Shown in pieces: positions 6,397-10,283 of a stretch of 10,283 bases of DNA. Under the pieces are notes generated by a model. That model did not search any database, was not told the origin of the DNA, and saw nothing but the letters and a program-made list of their open reading frames with translations. Position 1 is the stretch's first letter. Each line of letters opens with the position of its first letter. Source of the DNA: Deltaproteobacteria bacterium (GTDB taxonomy: Bacteria > Desulfobacterota > Desulfobulbia > Desulfobulbales > VMSU01); the NCBI GenBank assembly GCA_024274995.1, contig JAJSAA010000051.1, positions 1 to 10,283 of the forward strand, read 5' to 3'. Position numbers and translations under genes: made by a program.

Positions 6397-6834
6397 GTGA
6401 TAGATTTCGCCAAAATAAATATTGAGGATTTAATTCCGCATCGCGGCAGGATGATTCTTATTGATGAGATTGTCGAGATTACGCCGGAGTATTCGATTAC
6501 CTCATCGACCGTAAACCCATCCTGGCCGTTATTAACCGTTAGCGGGGTTTCGTCTCTGATTCTTGTAGAGGTAGCGGCTCAGAGTGCCGGTGTTTGTAAT
6601 GGCTGGGACAGAATTCAGGAAAAGGGTACTGAATCATCTAAAATGGGTTGGCTGGTCGGCGTCAAAAGGGCCGAGTTCAATCGTGATTTTATCCCCGTCG
6701 CAAGTAAAATTATTACCCATTCAGAAAATTCCAATAAATACGACAACCTACGCATAACCTCCAGCGTATCACGCTTAGACGGTGATATTATTGGCGAGGT
6801 AACTCTGCAACTATTTCAGGCCTCAGATGACTAA
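6397..6834 (+). CDS. Hotdog-fold 3-hydroxyacyl-ACP dehydratase, ApeP/FabZ-like
   Basis: This cytoplasmic protein of 145 residues probably removes water from a 3-hydroxyacyl-ACP intermediate. The opening INIEDLIPHRGRMILIDEIVEI is the family's PHRxxM(I/L)LID start. The central helix is SSLILVEVAAQSAGV, with E58 and Q62 in the ExxxQ arrangement. GWLVGVKRAEFNRDFIP follows, as in aryl-polyene-type dehydratases. The classic FabZ GHFPG catalytic histidine motif is not seen; the matching stretch reads NPSWPLL. The only usable start is GTG 6397, since TAG lies in frame at 6379. The mobile element ends seven bases upstream and leaves no Shine-Dalgarno sequence, so expression may be impaired. Its TAA overlaps the following reductase by eight bases, as in a DH-KR operon. 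The fold is a confident call. The exact pathway is inferred from neighbours. Confidence 0.75.
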   Translation: MIDFAKINIEDLIPHRGRMILIDEIVEITPEYSITSSTVNPSWPLLTVSGVSSLILVEVAAQSAGVCNGWDRIQEKGTESSKMGWLVGVKRAEFNRDFIPVASKIITHSENSNKYDNLRITSSVSRLDGDIIGEVTLQLFQASDD

Positions 6835-7567
6835 TAAAAACACCGAAAAAAGAACAGCCATTGTAACCGGAGCCAGTAAGGGCATAGGTCGCGCAATCAG
6901 CCTTGAATTAGCCAAATCAGATTATTACATAGTCATTAACTAGCTGTCGGACAGAGCCGGGGCAGAACAGACCCTGTCCCTGGTACAGGAGGCTGGCGGT
7001 GCCGCTGAGATAAGTCAGTTTGATGTGCGTGATTCAGAGGCCTCCAGCCAGGTGGTTGACGATATTCACACCAGACTTGGCTCTATTGATATTCTGGTCA
7101 ATAACGCCGGCATAATTGCCGATGGCCTCTTTGTCATGATGTCTAAGAAAAACTGGCAGTCGGTGATCAGCACCAGCTTAGACGGCTTCTACAACCTTAC
7201 CCAGCCAGTACTGGAAAAAATGGTGCGTCAACGCCGGGGGGCCATCGTCTCAATTTCATCGGCCTCCGCCCTGATGGCCAATCGGGGCCAGGCAAATTAC
7301 GCGGCTGCCAAGGCCGGGCTGATTGCCGCCAGCCGGGCGGTGGCAAGTGAAGTAGCCCGCCTGGGGATCAGAGTTAATGTTGTCGCCCCCGGCCTCATTG
7401 AGACGGCAATGGTTAAAGATGCCCCCATTGCCAACATCAAGGCCCTGATTCCCATGGCCAGAATTGGCAAACCAGCAGAGGTGGCCAAGGTGGTGAGGTT
7501 TCTCTGTTCCGCTGACGCCTCTTATATCACCGGTCAGACTATCTCCGTTAACGGCGGTATGTTTTAG
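6827..7567 (+). pseudogene. FabG-like 3-oxoacyl-ACP reductase interrupted by an in-frame TAG
   Basis: The full frame from ATG 6827 to TAG 7567 is 247 codons, the normal size of FabG-type short-chain reductases. A TAG at 6941-6943 (codon 39) interrupts it. All hallmarks lie in one frame on both sides: the NADP-binding TGASKGIG (15-21), then after the stop DILVNNAG, VSISSASA with the catalytic serine, NYAAAKAG with the Tyr-xxx-Lys pair, and a normal C-terminus ISVNGGMF. The stop falls in VIN-*-LSDRAGAE, where FabG proteins usually have Tyr (VNY), so one base change from TAT or TAC explains it. Restart at GTG 7025 would give 180 residues without the cofactor fold. Options are a nonsense mutation, a base-calling error, or readthrough. 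The same gene ends with TAG, which argues against global recoding. Confidence 0.88.
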
Positions 7568-7656
7568 CACTATAACCGTAACTTCAGCAAAGGCAGCAAA
7601 TTTTACCCTCAACTCGTAACCGTCTGCTCAAGCAAGCGCTTAACCTGCCCGACTAT

Positions 7657-8268
7657 ATGCCAATGAAATTGTTTATAAACATCCTTGTCCTGCTGATATT
7701 GCTGTCTCTGCCGGTTCACTGCCGAGCCGAAAGCTGGGCGGCCATCAACCGGAATGTCAGCCGCCTTAAATCGGTACAGGCTGAGTTCACCCAGGAAACG
7801 CACCTGAAGATTCTTGCCCGGCCGCTTATCTCAAAGGGTATCTTTATCTTTCAGACCCCAAACTCTTTACGATGGGAGTATAAATCGCCAATACGAAGCA
7901 TAATGCTGATGCATGACGGCAGGATCAAGAAATATATCCAGCAAGATGGCAGAATGGTCGAAGAGCATGGGGCCGGTTTGGCATCCATGCAGATTGTTCT
8001 CCAGGAAATAACCCATTGGCTGAAGGGCCAATTTAGCGCCGACTCCACCTTCAAGGTCAAGCTGGAGAAGGATAACCGCATTATTTTCACCCCGAGGAAT
8101 AAAGCCATTGTTAGACTGATCAACCGCATTGTGCTTAAACTGTCTAACCAGCCCAGCCTGCTGGATTCCGTCACCATCTATGAAGGCCCGGCCTCTTTTA
8201 CCCGCCTGACCTTTAGTAAGGCGAAGATAAACCAGACCGTAAAAGCGTCTCTGTTCACCGATAAATAA
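7657..8268 (+). CDS. LolA-like periplasmic carrier protein
   Basis: This exported protein of 203 residues resembles LolA, which shuttles lipid-modified cargo across the periplasm. The variant is of the kind found in aryl polyene clusters rather than the housekeeping copy. A signal peptide covers about residues 1-24 (KLF, a long hydrophobic run, then CRA before ES). The mature part opens with SRLKSVQAEFTQETHL, then GIFIFQTPNSLRWEYKSPIRSIMLMHDGR, the LolA pattern of F-x-x-P-x-x-LRWEY. The start could be ATG 7657 or ATG 7663; both lead into the same signal peptide and neither has a clear Shine-Dalgarno site. An 89-base gap separates it from the reductase, and no gene or signal is evident there. 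Its TAA overlaps the next ATG (TAATG). Its likely cargo is the lipid product of this locus, by analogy only. Confidence 0.8.
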   Translation: MPMKLFINILVLLILLSLPVHCRAESWAAINRNVSRLKSVQAEFTQETHLKILARPLISKGIFIFQTPNSLRWEYKSPIRSIMLMHDGRIKKYIQQDGRMVEEHGAGLASMQIVLQEITHWLKGQFSADSTFKVKLEKDNRIIFTPRNKAIVRLINRIVLKLSNQPSLLDSVTIYEGPASFTRLTFSKAKINQTVKASLFTDK

Positions 8269-8963
8269 TGAGAATATCCGGCTGCTTATTGGGAATATTG
8301 TTATTATTGTTATCCTTAGCTTCATGCGCGCCTCAACCAGCCATTACCCCCTCCCCGCTTGCCGCGGCGCCTGAACAGGCAAAACAATGCACGGCCGTTT
8401 ATCCCCATGGCAAATGGCAGTTTGTGCACCTGATAACATTTTCCATGCCAGGCGGCAGAAAGGGGACGGCCATAGGGGTGAGCGTCATAGATAAGGGCTC
8501 AATTAATGCCGCCCTGATGACGGTTGAGGGGTTTACCCTGTTTGCCGCCAGCTTTGATGGTCGTCTCAAAATCACCAGAGCACTGCCGCCTTTTGACAAA
8601 TCTGGTTTTGGCCGGGGGTTGATGCGTGATCTGCGCCTGATGTTCTTAAGCCCGCCAGGAGATAATGTTCAGTACGGAAAACTGGCCGACGGCTCTGCCT
8701 TATGCCGTTACCAGGCCGCCGCCGGGCAGAGTACTGATATTATTCTTCTCCCCGCCCAAAGATGGGAGATTAAACAATATAATTCAAAACACTGTAAAAT
8801 CCGAACCATAGAGGCCTGGCCGCAGGGAGACGGCAACAGGCAGATAAGCGGTAATCATCAACTCGTTAAACAATGGCGGCCCCCAAAACGCATGGAACTT
8901 CAAGCCTACGGCTCTGCCTCCTATAGCCTGAAGATGGAACTTATCAGTTCGCAAAAGCTCTAA
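8268..8963 (+). CDS. DUF3261-like outer-membrane lipoprotein
   Basis: This is a predicted lipoprotein of 231 residues. The N-terminus has a hydrophobic stretch ending in lipobox LASC, with the acylated cysteine at residue 20. The following Ala-Pro (not Asp) suggests delivery to the outer membrane. The mature region includes GFTLFAASFDGRLKITRALPP and a later RDLRLMFLSP, which resemble the DUF3261 pattern of a short beta-rich protein with a G-x-TLF-x-x-x-DG core. DUF3261 lipoproteins accompany LolA-like proteins in aryl polyene clusters, so the position directly after the LolA-like gene (TAATG overlap) supports the call. No enzyme motif is seen. The function is unknown; a role in placing the product in the outer membrane is inference. 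The family match is by eye and weaker than for its neighbours. Confidence 0.6.
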   Translation: MRISGCLLGILLLLLSLASCAPQPAITPSPLAAAPEQAKQCTAVYPHGKWQFVHLITFSMPGGRKGTAIGVSVIDKGSINAALMTVEGFTLFAASFDGRLKITRALPPFDKSGFGRGLMRDLRLMFLSPPGDNVQYGKLADGSALCRYQAAAGQSTDIILLPAQRWEIKQYNSKHCKIRTIEAWPQGDGNRQISGNHQLVKQWRPPKRMELQAYGSASYSLKMELISSQKL

Positions 8964-8969
8964 GCAATT

Positions 8970-10232
8970 ATGAAATTCAAATTAATATACCCCAGATGGC
9001 CCAAAATAGGCCGCCAGACCGAGTTCCATCTGCCGCCCCACGGCCCCTTGGTTTTTGCCGCAGCCCTGCCTGATTACGTCGATGTCGAGTTCATTGATGA
9101 CAACCTCCAGGAAATTGATTTTAGCGACCCGGTTGAATTTGTCGGCATCTCAATGATGCTGACCCTGCAGGCCAAGAGAGGCTGGGAGATTGCCGATATT
9201 TACCGGAAACAGGGGACCAAGGTTCTCTTTGGCGGAATCTCGACCATGATTCACGCCGAAGAAACTATGCTGCATGCGGATTCGGTATTTCTCGGTGAAG
9301 CCGAGGGCCGGATGGAAGAGGTGTTTGCCGATTTTCGTAAAGGGGCTTTAAAGCCTTGTTATAATTACATGGACTCTCCGCCCCCCATTGAGTTGGTAGG
9401 CCCGGCCCGCCGGGACCTTCTTGATCGGCGGCTTTATAATTACAAAGGGGTGCAGATGGTTGATCTGGTACACGCCTCAAGGGGCTGCCGTTTCCACTGT
9501 TACCCCTGTGCCGTAGCCTATCTCGGCGGTAAAAAATTTCGGCCGCGGCCCGTTGACCAGGCTATTGCCGAGATCGCCGACATCGACAATAACCGCCTCT
9601 TCATTGTTGATAACTCTCTGTCGCAGGACACCGAATGGGAGATGGATCTTTTCCGGCAGATGATTCCCCTCAAAAAGAAGTGGTGTTCACATCCCATTGA
9701 AGATAACCCGAAGGTTCTTGACCTGGCCGCCCAGGCCGGGGCCTGGTATGTCTATCAGGCGGTTTTTGATACCTCGGATTACATCAAAGAGCGCATTAAA
9801 AGGTATCATGATCACGGTATCGGAGTTGAAGGCACAATCCTCCTGGGGCTCGATACTCATACCGAAGATTATATTAAGAGGCTGGTTGATTTTTTACTTG
9901 AAATTGAGCTTGATCTGGCCGAATTCACCGTGCTTACCCCATTTCCGCATACCAGAGCGGCGGATGAGCTGGAGAAGCAAAAAAGAATTTTTTCCTATGA
10001 CTGGAACGATTATTCCGCTGACAAGGTGGTCTATCAGCCTAAACATATGAGTCCGGAACGGCTACAGGAGCTCTTTGAATACGCCTGGAATACCTTTTAT
10101 CATGACGAGCCCCAGGAGCTGAAGATGTTTAAGTTGTTTCAGAAGGTGGTGCAGAAAGAGGTGGCGGATAATACCTTTAAGCCCAGAGACCGGCAGCTTG
10201 CGGACCAGGCCTTTGGCAAAAAGGCCCGATAA
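8970..10232 (+). CDS. B12-binding-type radical SAM protein
   Basis: This cytoplasmic protein of 420 residues is predicted to carry a [4Fe-4S] cluster and cleave S-adenosylmethionine. Residues 1-125 look like a Rossmann-type B12-binding domain (DVEFIDDNLQEID, FVGISMM, VLFGGIST, ADSVFLGEAEG), but without the DxHxxG ligand motif, as in many members that bind cobalamin base-off without histidine. The cluster motif is SRGCRFHCYPC, with C173, C177 and C180 in CxxxCxxC spacing. LFIVDNS (about 210-216) and GTILLGLDTHTED (288-300) match later parts of the radical SAM barrel. A C-terminal helical region follows. It starts six bases after the lipoprotein stop, and its TAA overlaps the next ATG, so it is in the same operon. 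It may methylate or rearrange the lipid or polyketide product; no specific reaction can be assigned. Confidence 0.88.
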   Translation: MKFKLIYPRWPKIGRQTEFHLPPHGPLVFAAALPDYVDVEFIDDNLQEIDFSDPVEFVGISMMLTLQAKRGWEIADIYRKQGTKVLFGGISTMIHAEETMLHADSVFLGEAEGRMEEVFADFRKGALKPCYNYMDSPPPIELVGPARRDLLDRRLYNYKGVQMVDLVHASRGCRFHCYPCAVAYLGGKKFRPRPVDQAIAEIADIDNNRLFIVDNSLSQDTEWEMDLFRQMIPLKKKWCSHPIEDNPKVLDLAAQAGAWYVYQAVFDTSDYIKERIKRYHDHGIGVEGTILLGLDTHTEDYIKRLVDFLLEIELDLAEFTVLTPFPHTRAADELEKQKRIFSYDWNDYSADKVVYQPKHMSPERLQELFEYAWNTFYHDEPQELKMFKLFQKVVQKEVADNTFKPRDRQLADQAFGKKAR

Positions 10233-10283
10233 TGCCTAACCGCCTGCCTACTGATACGCCTGACACCGAAGCGTGTTTCAGGC
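10232..10283 (+). CDS. Start of next operon gene, 3' partial, unidentified
   Basis: An ATG overlaps the radical SAM stop (TAATG, the same junction type as at 8268). The frame stays open for 17 codons to the window edge, beginning MPNRLPTDTPDTEACF. The product cannot be recognised from this little sequence. The overlap and the operon's tight packing are the only reasons to call it. Confidence 0.5.
   Translation, partial: MPNRLPTDTPDTEACFR

Noticed and set aside
1347..7597. A 13-base match, CAGCAAAGGCAGC, at 1347-1359 and 7585-7597, as a possible shared regulatory site in two intergenic gaps.
   Set aside because: A shared 13-mer is expected about once by chance in 10 kb. One copy lies within the candidate small ORF, and no symmetry or second copy supports a binding site.
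7634..7641. AAGCGCTT palindrome in the gap before the LolA-like gene as an operator.
   Set aside because: An 8-base palindrome is common by chance, and no second half-site or promoter accompanies it.

Overview
The window reads as a chromosomal segment of a Gram-negative bacterium. It carries an outer-membrane efflux channel, a LolA-like carrier, an outer-membrane-type lipoprotein and an EmrAB pump. Three traits point loosely to the Desulfobacterota/deltaproteobacterial area: a RAYT-type transposase with a DnaA-like C-terminus, a paired half-size DUF318/ArsP-like permease, and a B12-binding-type radical SAM protein. That assignment is inference from gene families, not from a marker gene. All genes lie on the + strand and are packed tightly.

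Region 1 (1-5187) is an exporter operon. It holds an OprM/NodT-type outer-membrane channel (5' end cut by the window), a candidate 23-residue small ORF, two paralogous half-size permeases (1398-1886 and 1883-2398), an EmrA-type periplasmic adaptor and an EmrB-type 14-helix MFS pump. Four junctions are 4-base stop/start overlaps (ATGA or GTGA), which implies translational coupling. Channel, adaptor and pump would form an EmrAB-TolC-like tripartite exporter. The paired permease in the middle is the unusual part.

Region 2 (5188-6396) is a mobile insertion. Just after emrB come a 71-bp imperfect palindrome and a smaller hairpin. Then follows a 1.1-kb element with perfect 15-bp inverted ends (5303-5317, 6375-6389) around one gene, a Y1/HUH REP-associated transposase with a DnaA-C-like helix-turn-helix tail. 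Its left end folds into a hairpin that stops just before the transposase start codon.

Region 3 (6397-10283) resembles part of an aryl-polyene-type lipid/polyketide locus. It contains a hotdog-fold 3-hydroxyacyl-ACP dehydratase, a FabG-like ketoreductase broken by an in-frame TAG at codon 39, a LolA-like protein, a DUF3261-like lipoprotein, a B12-binding-type radical SAM protein and the first 17 codons of another gene. No ketosynthase, acyl carrier protein or ligase is visible here. The mobile element abuts the dehydratase start and the reductase carries a nonsense codon, so this pathway may be decaying, or the TAG may be read through. Those two points, the small coupled ORF, and the exporter operon with its embedded split permease are the most interesting parts of the window.
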